From: Cristatella mucedo
Taxonomy: Eukaryota > Bryozoa > Phylactolaemata > Cristatellidae
NCBI GenBank assembly: GCA_009760855.2
Contig: WPIO01000102.1
Coordinates: forward strand, 124,001 to 188,000
Direction: 5' to 3'
DNA length: 64,000 nt
This document shows, one piece after another, positions 1-9,709 of this stretch. Each line of letters opens with the position of its first letter. Position 1 is the stretch's first letter. The notes under the pieces were generated by a model, which saw only the letters and a program-made list of their open reading frames with translations, made no database searches and was not told where the DNA came from. The position numbers and the translations under genes are program-made.

Positions 1-3000
1 TCTTGATGGCACCCCAAGTGGATTAAGAACTATGTCAACCGGAGTCCCATCCATCATAAATGGCATGTCTTCTGATGCAACAATCTTAGAAACCACCCCC
101 TTATTACCGTGCCTTCCAGCCATCTTATCTCCCGTTTGCAGCTTGTTTTTAATTGCAACAAAAATCCTTATAATCTGAAGAATTCCAGCCTGCAATTCAT
201 CTCCATCTATAGTCATTTCTATTTGCCTTCTATGTCTTGTTTGAATAGCATTAATAATAGACTCGTACTGCAATCTAATGGAATCCAGACCTTCGGCCAA
301 ATTATATTCAATCAATCTACTTTCTGATAAGATTAATTTAATAATCTCTATTATAGATGTGGAATTCATGAGGTGTTGTAAAGGTATTTCTTTGTCGCAA
401 CTAGATTCACAAAATGATTTTATTTTATCGTAAAATAAAGAATCTATAACGGAAATTTCTTTGTCGTAAATTTCTTTCAGTTTTCTAATTTCATCTTCTT
501 CAATTTGTTTCGCTCTAAGGCTTTTCTCATTGCCTCTTTTGGTTAAAATTGAAACATCAACCACAACACCAGATATTCCAGATGGAACACGCAACGAAGA
601 GTCTTTTACGTCGGATATTTTTTCACCAAATATTGCCCTCAGCAGTCTCTCTTCTGGAGTTGCTGGAACCTCTGCTTTTGGGGTAATTTTCCCAACCAAA
701 ACATCACCAGAAAAAACTTTAGCACCAATTTTTATTATACCAAATTCATCCAAATTTCTCAAAGATTCAGGTGGTAAGTTCGGAACATCTCTAGTTACTT
801 CTTCAATTCCCAATCTAGTGTCTCTGATTGCGACCTCAAAAGATTCTATTTTAATTGAAGTAAATTCGTCATCACGAACAACTGAATCTGATATAACTAT
901 AGCATCCTCGAAGTTGTATCCATACCAAGACATGAAGGCAACATTTAAGTTCTTTCCAAGTGCTATCTCACCTCCGCTTGTTGCTGGGCCGTCTGCTATT
1001 ACATCCTCAGATTTAACAAAATCTCCAATTCTAACAGTTGGATTATAATTGATGCACGTGCTACTATTTGAACGCTGAAACTTGACCAAAGAATAAGAAT
1101 CAATTAGATCGAAAGAATTTATGTCTTTTAAGTTTTTGGTACTTTGTTGATTGTTGGATGCAAAAATTATTATATTGTTTGCGTCTACCATCTTAACGAT
1201 ACCAGATCTTTTTGCCCTGATAACAACTCCAGCATCTGCCGCCACGACAGATTCCATTCCAGTTGCAATAAGTGGCGCGTCCGGAACAATTAATGGCACT
1301 GCTTGTCTCTGCATATTTGAACCCATTAGCGCTCTTTTTGCGTCATCATTTTCTAGAAATGGAATTAATGCCGTGACAATTGATATCATCTGTCTCGGAG
1401 AGACATCGACATATTGCACCTTTTTAGGGTCTATCATAAAGAAGTCTCCATCAAATCTTGCACTCACTAAAGAGTCTGAGGAAAAATTATCAGAGTCCAT
1501 CCCTCGGCCTACAAACTGACATATATATGATCTTGATTCGCTATCTGCATCTAGCAGCACAACTTTGCTTGTTATTTTTCCAGATTCAACTATCCTATAA
1601 GGTGTTTCAATAAAACCATATTTGTTGATTGATGAATATGTTGCCAAGCTGCTTATTAGACCTATGTTTTGACCCTCTGGCGTCTCTATTGGGCAAATTC
1701 TACCGTAATGACTCGGATGAACATCTCTAACCTCAACACTTGCTCTGTCTCTATTTAGACCGCCCATTCCCAATGCAGAAATCCTTCTCTTATGAGCGAG
1801 TTCCGAGAGTGGGTTTGTTTGATCCATGAATTGAGAAAGTTGAGAGGTCATGAAGAAATCTTTTATAGATTTTGTAATGTGTCCACCATTCACAATCTCA
1901 GAGGGTAGTGCGGTTGTTAGTGATGCAGAGCTTAGTTTTTCTTTTATCCCCCGAACAACTCTAACCATTCCCAGCCTAAAATGATTCTCCATCATTTCTC
2001 CTACAGATCTAATTCTTCTATTTCCAAGATGATCTATATCATCTGCCTCGGAGGCAGATTCCTTAAGTCTGATTAATTCAATTATGGTTGCCAAGATATC
2101 GTTCAATTGTAGTGCGTTTGCTCTTTCATCTGTTTCTAGGCCAAGTCTTTTATTTATTTTATATCTGCCTACCGCATGAAGATCATAATAATCTTGAGAA
2201 AATAGCAAATTATACAACCTCTCCTTAGCTTCTTCAAAAACAAATGGTTCGTTTGAATATAGATTTTTAAAAACTAAGAGCATTGCATCCCTCTCCGTAA
2301 GCTCTGAAATTGAAGAAATGCTATTGATGATCGAATGACTATAATTTAGAACAAAACAATTAACGATTGAAACTTTAGAATTTTCTAATGTAATAATATC
2401 CAAATCGGAGCTGGATAGAGGTTTACCTGCTTTAATGAGATATTTTGAGTCAGAAGTGCTCCAGTCTGCTGCCACAACCATTCCAATCATATCGTGGCTG
2501 GAGCAATAAATATTGCCATTTAGCGACTTTAATAAATCAATATTCTTTTTATTTATTGTTGTACTTTTTTTAATTACTACAACCCCATCTTCATTAATTA
2601 AGTCAGCAGGAGAGGAAATTCCAAGCGTCAAGCCACAATCCAAATCAAGCTTCCAAAGGTTTAAATCTTTCACGTAAATTGCATTCAACATTGAATGAAA
2701 ATATTGAATAATTTCTTCATTTTTCATACCAATTGATAAGAGCAAAACGCACACAGGAAGTTTCTTTTTTTTATCTATTCTAAAATACAAAGAACCTCGA
2801 GCATCAAAGCCAAAAACTAACCATGCACCACGGTAAGGTATTATATTTGCAACATAAGTCAGAAAACCATCATTAATTTCTTTGATAAAAAATACACCCG
2901 GAGAGCGGTGCATTTGAGAAACTACCACTCGCTCAAATCCATTGATGATAAATGTTGCACTTGAAGTCATGAGTGGAATTGAACAAAGAAGAATTTCCTG

Positions 3001-3360
3001 TTCTTTAATTGATATGATTTCTGCAATTCCATCTTCTTCGCCGCTATTCATGACAACTAGACGTGCGGTAATGTAAATATCGGAGCTATAGGTTATTGAC
3101 CTTTTTTTACATTGTTCAACATTAAATTGCGGATCAACGCATCTATAGCTCACAAATTCAATTGAAGCTCCGCCAAAGGCACCAACAACGGGAAAGAATG
3201 AATTAAGAATCTTTTCTACTGAAGATTTATTATTTTCTATGTCGTGTAAAAAAGGCCTGAAAGATTCTATCTGAACTGCAATAAGTCTGTCAGACCTAAG
3301 ATCCAAAGAGCCAAAAAAAGTATTGTCTGCAAAATTATTCCTGAATCCTAAATAAGACAT
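1..3360 (-). CDS. rpoB: RNA polymerase beta subunit, C-terminus off the left edge
   Basis: Catalytic beta subunit of RNA polymerase. The minus-strand frame is open from an ATG at 3358-3360 to the left edge: 1120 codons, so roughly the last 220-260 residues of a usual RpoB are outside the window. Visible hallmarks are the lobe motif SQMHRSPGVFF, the rifampicin-pocket segment SQLSQFMDQTNPLSE near residue 505, RDVHPSHYGRICPIETPEG, and GDKMAGRHGNKGVVS near the left edge. The pocket has natural changes at E. coli-equivalent 518 (T), 525 (A) and 535 (M), while D516, H526 and S531 are kept. It follows rplL by 63 bp on the same strand, the usual order. Identity is certain. Confidence 0.98.
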   Translation of the reverse strand, partial: MSYLGFRNNFADNTFFGSLDLRSDRLIAVQIESFRPFLHDIENNKSSVEKILNSFFPVVGAFGGASIEFVSYRCVDPQFNVEQCKKRSITYSSDIYITARLVVMNSGEEDGIAEIISIKEQEILLCSIPLMTSSATFIINGFERVVVSQMHRSPGVFFIKEINDGFLTYVANIIPYRGAWLVFGFDARGSLYFRIDKKKKLPVCVLLLSIGMKNEEIIQYFHSMLNAIYVKDLNLWKLDLDCGLTLGISSPADLINEDGVVVIKKSTTINKKNIDLLKSLNGNIYCSSHDMIGMVVAADWSTSDSKYLIKAGKPLSSSDLDIITLENSKVSIVNCFVLNYSHSIINSISSISELTERDAMLLVFKNLYSNEPFVFEEAKERLYNLLFSQDYYDLHAVGRYKINKRLGLETDERANALQLNDILATIIELIRLKESASEADDIDHLGNRRIRSVGEMMENHFRLGMVRVVRGIKEKLSSASLTTALPSEIVNGGHITKSIKDFFMTSQLSQFMDQTNPLSELAHKRRISALGMGGLNRDRASVEVRDVHPSHYGRICPIETPEGQNIGLISSLATYSSINKYGFIETPYRIVESGKITSKVVLLDADSESRSYICQFVGRGMDSDNFSSDSLVSARFDGDFFMIDPKKVQYVDVSPRQMISIVTALIPFLENDDAKRALMGSNMQRQAVPLIVPDAPLIATGMESVVAADAGVVIRAKRSGIVKMVDANNIIIFASNNQQSTKNLKDINSFDLIDSYSLVKFQRSNSSTCINYNPTVRIGDFVKSEDVIADGPATSGGEIALGKNLNVAFMSWYGYNFEDAIVISDSVVRDDEFTSIKIESFEVAIRDTRLGIEEVTRDVPNLPPESLRNLDEFGIIKIGAKVFSGDVLVGKITPKAEVPATPEERLLRAIFGEKISDVKDSSLRVPSGISGVVVDVSILTKRGNEKSLRAKQIEEDEIRKLKEIYDKEISVIDSLFYDKIKSFCESSCDKEIPLQHLMNSTSIIEIIKLILSESRLIEYNLAEGLDSIRLQYESIINAIQTRHRRQIEMTIDGDELQAGILQIIRIFVAIKNKLQTGDKMAGRHGNKGVVSKIVASEDMPFMMDGTPVDIVLNPLGVPSR

Positions 3361-3423
3361 ACAGCTCTAAAGAAAATAAATTTAAGTCAAATACTAAATG
3401 GCGGCTCTTTTTTATTAATGGTT

Positions 3424-3810
3424 TTACTTTATTTCAACCTTTGCACCAACTGCTTCAAGTTTGGACTTAATTTCCATTGCCTCGTCTTTTTTGATTGATG
3501 TTTTTAGAATTCTAACATCAGCCTCAACCAAAGCCTTTGACTCAGCTAGTCCTAGACCAGTTATTGTTCGAACTTCCTTTATTACCTTAATTTTATCAGT
3601 ACCGACATCAGAGATTGAAACATCAAATTCTGTTTTTTCCGCTACTGGAGCTGCGGATTGATTGGAGCTCGACTCTACACCAGAAGATATCTGAACCCTA
3701 GGAGCGGCTGAAACTCCCCACTTCGCTTCAAGCTCTTTAACCAAATCACAAACCTCGACTACCGTAAGAGAAGAAAGTGCTTCAACTAAATTGTTTCTTT
3801 CCATAGACAT
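3424..3810 (-). CDS. rplL: Ribosomal protein L7/L12
   Basis: Stalk protein of the large subunit, which recruits translation GTPases. At 128 residues it has normal length. It shows an N-terminal dimerisation helix region, an Ala/Ser/Pro-rich hinge around residues 36-60, and a C-terminal domain with the conserved [19 protein letters not shown] helix. A second ATG two codons downstream (3804) is an alternative start. It lies between rplJ (35 bp upstream) and rpoB on the minus strand, as in most bacteria. No purine-rich ribosome-binding site is visible; the leader is nearly all A and T. Confidence 0.97.
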   Translation of the reverse strand: MSMERNNLVEALSSLTVVEVCDLVKELEAKWGVSAAPRVQISSGVESSSNQSAAPVAEKTEFDVSISDVGTDKIKVIKEVRTITGLGLAESKALVEADVRILKTSIKKDEAMEIKSKLEAVGAKVEIK

Positions 3811-3845
3811 AATAAAAAAAATTAAATAAAAAAAAATTAAAAAAT

Positions 3846-4376
3846 TTACTTTAGCATTTCAGCTCTTTCTTGCAAAACTGACAAAAGCGAAGATGGTTGC
3901 TGTAAAACAGAGTATAAATTTTGAGCAGGAGATGACAGGGTGCCGATTAGCATAGACCTAGCTTCTTCCAAATTTGGTAAAGAGAGAAGAAAATCAATAC
4001 TTGCAGAATCGTAAAGGTTTGATCTATTTGAACAGGCCAAAAGAGAAAGAGAGCCGCTTTTCAAAAAATTACCCACCGCCTTAATCACTGGAGATGGGGT
4101 CTGTTCCGAAACCACCATTGTTACAACTGGACCTTTCAACTTTTCAGAAACCCCCAAGAAACCCGCAGCAGAAAGAGCAAAGCCGTTAACTGTATTTTTT
4201 ACCACAAATATTCCAACACCAATAGATCTTAGTGTTGCCCGAATTCTAACAAAAGAATCAGCGGAAAATCCAGAATAATTAAAGCAAAGCACCCAAGAGC
4301 AATTTTTGCCATAAACTGATGCAATCTTAACGCCAGAATCGATTCTTTTTTGCTTAATAACACTAGGAGAGCGCAT
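3846..4376 (-). CDS. rplJ: Ribosomal protein L10
   Basis: Anchors the L7/L12 stalk to 23S rRNA. The 176-residue product has the expected L10 layout: a basic N-terminal part ([10 protein letters not shown]), the [20 protein letters not shown] segment, the KGPVVTMV stretch typical of the family, and a C-terminal helix ending in [11 protein letters not shown] that would bind L7/L12 dimers. Its start overlaps the end of rplA by 14 bp, suggesting translational coupling. The sequence is divergent but position and length leave little doubt. Confidence 0.93.
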   Translation of the reverse strand: MRSPSVIKQKRIDSGVKIASVYGKNCSWVLCFNYSGFSADSFVRIRATLRSIGVGIFVVKNTVNGFALSAAGFLGVSEKLKGPVVTMVVSEQTPSPVIKAVGNFLKSGSLSLLACSNRSNLYDSASIDFLLSLPNLEEARSMLIGTLSSPAQNLYSVLQQPSSLLSVLQERAEMLK

Positions 4377-5112
4377 ATATTTCCGACAAATTAATTCTAA
4401 AAGAAGACCCCATCATTGTGGTCGAAAGATAAACAGAATCTATATAAGATCCTTTTACTGAGGAAGGTTTAGCCGATTTAAGATAGAGGTATATAGATTT
4501 GAGATTTTCTGATATTTGTTCGTCAGAAAAACTAATTCTTCCCAAGGAACATTTGACTCCACCAAATTTATCAGAGCGCAATTCAACCAATCCGTTAATG
4601 CAAGTTTTAACCAAAGCAATGACATCGCTTCCAACAGTTCCTGTTTTGATGTTTGGCATAAGACCTGCCCTTCCAAGAAGCTGTACTGCTTTAGATTTAA
4701 CCAATTTTGGCATAACTGATTGATCCGCAACACAGAAATTAAAATCTCTAACTGGTACAATAGTTCCTTCTGTAATTTGGTTTATCAGATCTTCACCGCC
4801 AGCATATTTTGCCCCAGCCGCTATTGCGTCTGCAGATGATGCTGAAGAAGAAAGAGCCAAAACGGAAACTTTCCTCCCGTTTCCATGTGGTAGAGAAACA
4901 GAACCCTTTATTATTTGATCGTTTTTCTTTTTATCAAATATAAGAGAAAAATTAACATCTATAGATTCATCGAACACGGCCTTGTAAGACCTGTAAACAC
5001 TGAGAAATTTGAAAAATTCTGCCAAAGATACAGAAGATCGAGCATCGAAAGCTGATTCTTTTAGCGAGGAAATAAAACTAGAAATCCTCTTGGACTTTGC
5101 CACAACAGACAT
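4363..5112 (-). CDS. rplA: Ribosomal protein L1
   Basis: L1-stalk protein. I use the ATG at 5110-5112 (protein begins MSVVAKSKR), giving 249 residues; a TTG two codons upstream is possible. The family's signature core is visible as PHGNGRKVSVLA, the later PNIKTGTVGSDV (normally PNPKTGTV) and a C-terminal stretch ending near LSTTMMGSSFRI (normally STMGPGI-like). It sits between rplK (32 bp upstream) and rplJ (14 bp overlap) on the minus strand. Confidence 0.95.
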   Translation of the reverse strand: MSVVAKSKRISSFISSLKESAFDARSSVSLAEFFKFLSVYRSYKAVFDESIDVNFSLIFDKKKNDQIIKGSVSLPHGNGRKVSVLALSSSASSADAIAAGAKYAGGEDLINQITEGTIVPVRDFNFCVADQSVMPKLVKSKAVQLLGRAGLMPNIKTGTVGSDVIALVKTCINGLVELRSDKFGGVKCSLGRISFSDEQISENLKSIYLYLKSAKPSSVKGSYIDSVYLSTTMMGSSFRINLSEIYALS

Positions 5113-5144
5113 AAACAAAAATAAAAAACTTACCAGATATCAAC

Positions 5145-5576
5145 CTAAACAACATCAATGCCCATAGACCTAGCACTGCCAATAACCATAGTGACAACTT
5201 CTTCCAAAGAATTGGCGTTTGTGTCCTTTAGTTTTATTTTTGCAATCTCAACCGCATCTGCATGAGATATTGATCCAACAACTGACCTTCCAGGCTCTTT
5301 TGAGCCAGATTTTAATGCAGCCTTCTTTTTAATTAAAAAAGAAACCGGAGAAGATTTAACTATGAAGGTAAAGGTTTTATCTTTATTTATTGAGATAATG
5401 GCAGTAACTATCGCTCCGTCATTATCTTTAGTTAGGTCGTTAAAGGCCTTACAAAAAGACATTATATTGATACCTCTTGGACCCAAGACAGTACCAACTG
5501 GAGGAGCTGGATTAGCCTTACCAGAAGCAATCTGTAACCTTACTTTAGAGGCAGAGGACGACTTGGCTGAACTCAT
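5145..5576 (-). CDS. rplK: Ribosomal protein L11
   Basis: GTPase-centre protein of the large subunit. The 143-residue product has the normal length and shows the conserved IASGKANPAPPVGTVLGPRG near the N-terminus, GINIMSFCKAFND, and a C-terminal ending NSLEEVVTMVIGSARSMGI. It starts at ATG 5574-5576 and follows nusG after 103 bp. An A/T-only leader precedes it, with no ribosome-binding purines. Confidence 0.97.
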   Translation of the reverse strand: MSSAKSSSASKVRLQIASGKANPAPPVGTVLGPRGINIMSFCKAFNDLTKDNDGAIVTAIISINKDKTFTFIVKSSPVSFLIKKKAALKSGSKEPGRSVVGSISHADAVEIAKIKLKDTNANSLEEVVTMVIGSARSMGIDVV

Positions 5577-5679
5577 GATTAAAAAATACTAATACAATAA
5601 AACTTGTGGTGTTTCGTTAATGTGATAATTAAATGCAAGAAAAAAATATTTTATTTTTAAAGACAGATAAAAACAAAAG

Positions 5680-6258
5680 TTAAGATAGCTTTTCCACTTG
5701 ATCCATCCCAATCGATACAACTGTTTCTCTATCAAAAATCTTTATTGTCACTGCAACTTTTTGTCCCTCTGTGTCAACTTCGCCAATTAGACCTGTGAGA
5801 GACTCGAAAGAGCCAGTTTTGACCCGAACTTTGTCTCCAACGGATAAAGAGCTTAATGATTCTTGTCCAATACCACTAATCATATTTAATATGTTGGTTA
5901 TCATGACTTGATATTCCTCTTCTGAGAGGGGTTTGGGATTAAGCTTATCTGGCCCTATAAAACCAACAACTCTATTTGTTCCAACAACAATCCTCCAAGA
6001 TTCCTCCGTGAGTTGCATTTTAATAAATATATAACCCTGATATATCGCTTTTTTAGTTTTTTTACCAACCTCATCTGTATTTTCCGCAACAGCAACGTAG
6101 AAATCTGAAAATAAAGCTTCAGCTTTTTTTATTCTTATGTTGTGTTTGATGTTTTCTACTACGGAAAGTTCGTTGCCGGCATAAACTTGCAATATATACC
6201 AAGAAAAATCTTTATTACTCTGAAGTATTGGAGAATTTTCGCCGTTAATATTCTTCAT
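5680..6258 (-). CDS. nusG: Transcription termination/antitermination factor NusG
   Basis: Processivity factor that links RNA polymerase with Rho or the ribosome. The open frame extends upstream to 6330, but those 24 extra residues overlap secE and are hydrophobic, so I start at the ATG 6256-6258 (MKNINGENSP), giving 192 residues. The NGN domain begins with WYILQVYAGNE and contains PGYIFI-like YQGYIFIKMQL; the C-terminal KOW domain is seen as VGDKVRVKTGSFESLTGLIG. It follows secE by 17 bp. Confidence 0.96.
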   Translation of the reverse strand: MKNINGENSPILQSNKDFSWYILQVYAGNELSVVENIKHNIRIKKAEALFSDFYVAVAENTDEVGKKTKKAIYQGYIFIKMQLTEESWRIVVGTNRVVGFIGPDKLNPKPLSEEEYQVMITNILNMISGIGQESLSSLSVGDKVRVKTGSFESLTGLIGEVDTEGQKVAVTIKIFDRETVVSIGMDQVEKLS

Positions 6259-6275
6259 ATTATTAAACAATAAAA

Positions 6276-6467
6276 CTATAAACCATAAAACCAAGAGTAG
6301 ATGGCCAAATTTGAGAACCAATCCACACAAACAAAGAAAATACCAAATCCAAAAACAACCAATCCTATCATTGAGGAAATTGAAATAACCTCTTTTATTG
6401 GCGGAAATTTTATTTTAGAGAGCTCCGTATAAGACTCTGTAATATAATTAAGCAAGGAAGAAATCAT
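6276..6467 (-). CDS. secE: Preprotein translocase subunit SecE
   Basis: Small essential subunit that clamps SecY in the inner membrane. The real start is ATG 6465-6467 (MISSLLNYI), giving 63 residues. The longer open frame runs through the tRNA-Trp gene and is an artefact. The product has a short amphipathic helix ending in ELSKIKFP and then a single transmembrane segment (SSMIGLVVFGFGIFFVCVDW), the minimal alphaproteobacterial SecE design. It lies between tRNA-Trp (20 bp upstream) and nusG. Confidence 0.93.
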   Translation of the reverse strand: MISSLLNYITESYTELSKIKFPPIKEVISISSMIGLVVFGFGIFFVCVDWFSNLAIYSWFYGL

Positions 6468-6487
6468 GGCAAAAAAATAAATAAATG

Positions 6488-6560
6488 CAGGAGCGGAGGG
6501 AATCGAACCCACAACCTCTGGTTTTGGAGACCAGAACTCTACCAATTGAGCTACACTCCT
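6488..6560 (-). tRNA. tRNA-Trp, anticodon CCA
   Basis: A full cloverleaf can be folded on the minus strand: acceptor arms AGGAGTG and CGCTCCT, D-arm GCTCAATTGGTAGAG, anticodon loop CTCCAAA with CCA, and T-loop TTCGATT. The discriminator base is G. The 3' CCA tail is not encoded (CAT follows), so CCA must be added by an enzyme such as the one at 36669-38138. The order tRNA-Trp, secE, nusG, rplK is widely conserved. The CCA anticodon reads only UGG, which argues against UGA being decoded as tryptophan. Confidence 0.97.
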
Positions 6561-6733
6561 ATGAATTCCGATAGATTAAATAACCAAAAGATAAAAATTT
6601 CATCAGAATGAAATTTGAAAATTCATGGTGCAATTAAATGTCAAGCTATTTTACCAATAAAACATCACAGTACCTTATTGACATTGTGTACAAGTTGCTA
6701 AATTGTTGTAATCGCAAGAAGTAATGATACTTT

Positions 6734-7441
6734 TTAGCTTAATTTATTGGGATTTGAAATTTCGATTAAATTAATTAAATTATCTTCTTGAAAAATTGCA
6801 TCAACAACCAGTAAAGACATTTGCTCAATTTCTGACATTTTAATTGTACCACCGAAGAGATATTGATATCTTTTGGCCAATTTTAGCAATCTGGATGAAA
6901 TGTTTTCACGCTTCATTTCTATGGCAACGTGATTAATATTATGATTTGGAGAGTTTTTCCATCGTAATTCTTGATCTTTTGCTAATTTTATTGCTTCAGC
7001 AGCTGTTGCCGTTCTAATTGCCTCTCTTATGAATGACATTAACGCCATACTTGCCATTTGTTTAACTCTTTCCGAACCAACTTTATTGACTATTTCCATT
7101 AATTTATCATTATTTAGTTTGGCGACAATAAGTCTGGAAAATGCCATCGAAATATACTTATTTAGCTTGCCATTTTTAATTGGACAAAATTCATAATCGA
7201 TTTTTGTTTCTGAATTTTCCATTTGCAGAGAAATTTCTTTATGTTGTTGTTTTTCTGAATTGACACAAACAATGATTAGTTTGATTAATTTATCGTTTGA
7301 TTCGAAAATATCGTGATGATAATCCTCAAGATCGATGAATTCTTGGGCTTTAAAACTCTTGCTTGGCTTGTGCGAGCATGATTGTTGCAATAAACAGGCA
7401 AGGCAGATAAATAAGGATATTAATTTGGGGATTTTATTCAT
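6734..7441 (-). CDS. Putative exported lipoprotein, unknown function
   Basis: 235 residues from ATG 7439-7441 (MNKIPKLISLF). The N-terminus is a clear export signal: basic start, hydrophobic core LISLFICLACLL, then QQSCSHK. The cysteine could be lipidated, although the residues before it (QQS) fit the lipobox poorly. The mature part is hydrophilic and mostly helical with no domain I recognise. The start overlaps the last 8 bp of the transporter gene upstream, so the two are probably co-transcribed and translationally coupled. The function is unknown; a partner of the transporter is only a guess. Confidence 0.7.
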   Translation of the reverse strand: MNKIPKLISLFICLACLLQQSCSHKPSKSFKAQEFIDLEDYHHDIFESNDKLIKLIIVCVNSEKQQHKEISLQMENSETKIDYEFCPIKNGKLNKYISMAFSRLIVAKLNNDKLMEIVNKVGSERVKQMASMALMSFIREAIRTATAAEAIKLAKDQELRWKNSPNHNINHVAIEMKRENISSRLLKLAKRYQYLFGGTIKMSEIEQMSLLVVDAIFQEDNLINLIEISNPNKLS

Positions 7442-8705
7442 AGTTTTGATTAAATTTATCACCAACAAAAAGCCATAATGTTGTCATGCTAATTAAGGCA
7501 AAAAAGGCAACATACATTCCAATAAGCAATACATTGTTAGTTGTGCTTAAAATATATTCGGAAGCCATTGGAGCAGTTCCGCCAAACAAAATCAGAGCAA
7601 TATTATAGCTCAAAGAAAGTCCGCCAGATCTGACCTTGACGGGGAAAAGATTTGCCATAAAAGTTAAAAGAGAGCCAAGATAAAGACCAACCAATCCGCC
7701 CAAAAAAACTATTGCCAATAGGGCCGTTATGTAATTTGGATAGCGAGAGATAGCCCAAAAAGTAGGAATGGTGCAAACGCCAATACCGGCCATCGAAGAA
7801 AGTAAAATTTTTTTTGCACCAAGTTTATCAGAAAGCCAGCCAGAAATAACTGTAAAAATGCCATAAGATGCAAGAGTATAAAAATTTAATAAATTTGCAA
7901 CCTCTGGAGAAAAATTAAATTGCCGCTCAAGCAAAACTTTAGAATAAAAACAAATCACATAAAAAGAAACACCGTCACTAATTGCCAAAATTATTGCAAT
8001 TATTAGTGTTTTTTTAAAATTACAAACCAATGTTTTTATTGGATTTTGTAGGATTTTTTTTGATTTTTGAATTTCTGTAAATGCTTGGCTTTCCTCTATT
8101 TTTGATCTTAAAAACCAGCCAGCAAGACTCAATATCGCACTCAACAAAAAAGGAATCCTCCATCCCCAAGATAGCATTTCTTCATGTGAGCAAAAATTTT
8201 GCATTATAAATGTTACAGTCGCTCCAATTCCCATTCCTATTGCGATAGAAAGCATTGGCATTGAGCCGTATAAATATTGATTTTTTTTCTGAGCCGATTC
8301 CATTAAATAGACAGCCGATATGCTAAATTCTCCCCCAACCGACATTCCTTGTATAATTCTAAGAAAAATTAAAAAAAAAGTAGCGTATGTGCCAATGGAA
8401 TCATAGCTTGGTAGCAGGCCAAATGCAAATGTAGAAACAGCCATAAGCATTATAGAGTAAATCATGGCAATTTTCCTGCCATATTTATCTCCTATGTGGG
8501 AAAAAAGAAAAGCCCCTATTGGCCTAGCTATAAAACCAACGGCAAAAGTTGCTAAGGATAGCATGATGGCTGTTTTTGGATCGTAAGAAGGAAAGAAAAC
8601 AGCAGAGATGTACGAGGATAAAGAAGCGTAAAGACCGTAGTCATACCATTCCAAAGAATTGCCAAAAATTCCAGCCCACAGAGAAAGCTTCCGCGAAGAA
8701 GACAT
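7434..8705 (-). CDS. MFS transporter of the metabolite:H+ symporter (ProP-like) family
   Basis: A 423-residue major facilitator protein with about 12 hydrophobic segments. The MHS family signature is visible: GNSLEWYDYGLYASL at the N-terminus, the loop motif GDKYGRK (near residue 71), and RIIQGMSVGGEFSISAVYL, followed by GWRIPFLLS. This family moves compatible solutes or organic acids with protons across the inner membrane (ProP, KgtP, citrate carriers); I cannot tell the substrate. Rickettsiales carry many ProP-type copies. It lies 84 bp after rpmH, where many bacteria have rnpA instead. Confidence 0.9.
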   Translation of the reverse strand: MSSSRKLSLWAGIFGNSLEWYDYGLYASLSSYISAVFFPSYDPKTAIMLSLATFAVGFIARPIGAFLFSHIGDKYGRKIAMIYSIMLMAVSTFAFGLLPSYDSIGTYATFFLIFLRIIQGMSVGGEFSISAVYLMESAQKKNQYLYGSMPMLSIAIGMGIGATVTFIMQNFCSHEEMLSWGWRIPFLLSAILSLAGWFLRSKIEESQAFTEIQKSKKILQNPIKTLVCNFKKTLIIAIILAISDGVSFYVICFYSKVLLERQFNFSPEVANLLNFYTLASYGIFTVISGWLSDKLGAKKILLSSMAGIGVCTIPTFWAISRYPNYITALLAIVFLGGLVGLYLGSLLTFMANLFPVKVRSGGLSLSYNIALILFGGTAPMASEYILSTTNNVLLIGMYVAFFALISMTTLWLFVGDKFNQNYE

Positions 8706-8789
8706 ATTTTATATTAAAAACACCTCAATAAAGAAAAGATAATGCAATTCTAATATAGATAAATCCAAAAAAATTCCTTGCTGTCAAAC

Positions 8790-8933
8790 TTAGTGACAAC
8801 TAACGGTTAATCTTGCTCTGCCTTTTCTTCTTCTGTTGCATAAAATTTTTCTACCAGAGGCGGTTGCCATTCTAGATCTGAAGCCATGTCTTCTTTTTCT
8901 GACCAATTTTTTTGGTTGATATGTAAGACTCAT
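8790..8933 (-). CDS. rpmH: Ribosomal protein L34
   Basis: Small basic large-subunit protein. The 47-residue product from ATG 8931-8933 reads [17 protein letters not shown] and continues [19 protein letters not shown] and [11 protein letters not shown], an unmistakable L34 with a slightly long C-terminus. The open frame extends further upstream but only the part from this ATG matches the family. It is not followed by rnpA, its usual partner; a transporter gene lies there instead. Confidence 0.97.
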   Translation of the reverse strand: MSLTYQPKKLVRKRRHGFRSRMATASGRKILCNRRRKGRARLTVSCH

Positions 8934-9166
8934 AAAATATAGTAATTTTAAATACCAAATAAACACAAAAAGAAGGCAATAAAATTGCTGAAATCTTTTT
9001 ACTCTGTGCCAGCAACCCAAGTCTAATAATTTATTGTCAAGCAATATTTAATATAGTTGTTGCATTTTAAAGAAAGGAATCTTTTTCATAGAGCGAGAAA
9101 AATAGCAAAAGTTAGCTGATTTTGAATTGAAAGAAATAAATCTTTGTAAATATTGTGTAGATTAAG

Positions 9167-9709
9167 ATGTCAAATAAAAAGAAATTAATTGAGGAAACTT
9201 CTGAATTGCAATCTGGCTCTGGTGCAAAAAATCACGACAGATCTCAGTCGTTTATAGATGTTGGTCATAAGTTGCAAGCTGCTAGGGTTGGTAAAAATAT
9301 AGAAATGAAGAAAATGTCTCTTGCATTAAAGATAAAAATAGATTATATTCAGCTGATAGAAAAGGGTCTGTACGTGGAAACGAATAAAAAAACATACTAT
9401 TATGGTTGTGTTGTTGCCATGGCTAAATATTTGGAGCTTGATTGGAAAACCATTCTAGATCGGGTCATTTCTTATGAATTTATAATCAATCAGGCGGAAA
9501 AATCTGCCGATAAAATTAGCGATTATGGCTTGGCCTCAGATTTGCATAAACTTGATCGGCAAAATAAGCCAAAAACCAATGGAAGGAAGATTTTTATTGT
9601 GGTCTTGATGCTTATAGGTCTACTTACTGCTTATGTTTTGCGTAATAGAGGATCATCTACATCTCGCGAAGATGAAGCAATAGTAAATAATGCCTTGATT
9701 GCAGAATAG
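9167..9709 (+). CDS. RodZ-like protein: N-terminal helix-turn-helix plus one membrane segment
   Basis: 180 residues. Residues about 28-95 form a Cro/C1-type helix-turn-helix of the RodZ kind (VGHKLQAARVGKNIEMKKM, then LALKIKIDYIQLIEKGLY and YGCVVAMAKYLELDW). A hydrophilic linker leads to a single transmembrane segment (IFIVVLMLIGLLTAYVL, near residues 143-159) and a short tail of about 20 residues. Full-length RodZ has a periplasmic beta domain; here it is missing or drastically shortened. RodZ ties MreB filaments to the envelope, and mreC is present elsewhere in the window. It starts 233 bp from rpmH on the opposite strand. Confidence 0.7.
   Translation: MSNKKKLIEETSELQSGSGAKNHDRSQSFIDVGHKLQAARVGKNIEMKKMSLALKIKIDYIQLIEKGLYVETNKKTYYYGCVVAMAKYLELDWKTILDRVISYEFIINQAEKSADKISDYGLASDLHKLDRQNKPKTNGRKIFIVVLMLIGLLTAYVLRNRGSSTSREDEAIVNNALIAE

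Noticed and set aside
109..1519. Several long plus-strand frames in the first 1.5 kb
   Set aside because: They are antisense shadows of rpoB, whose minus-strand frame is open through the whole stretch.
6468..6545. Upstream extension of secE through the tRNA-Trp gene
   Set aside because: It would translate the tRNA; the internal ATG gives a normal 63-residue SecE.
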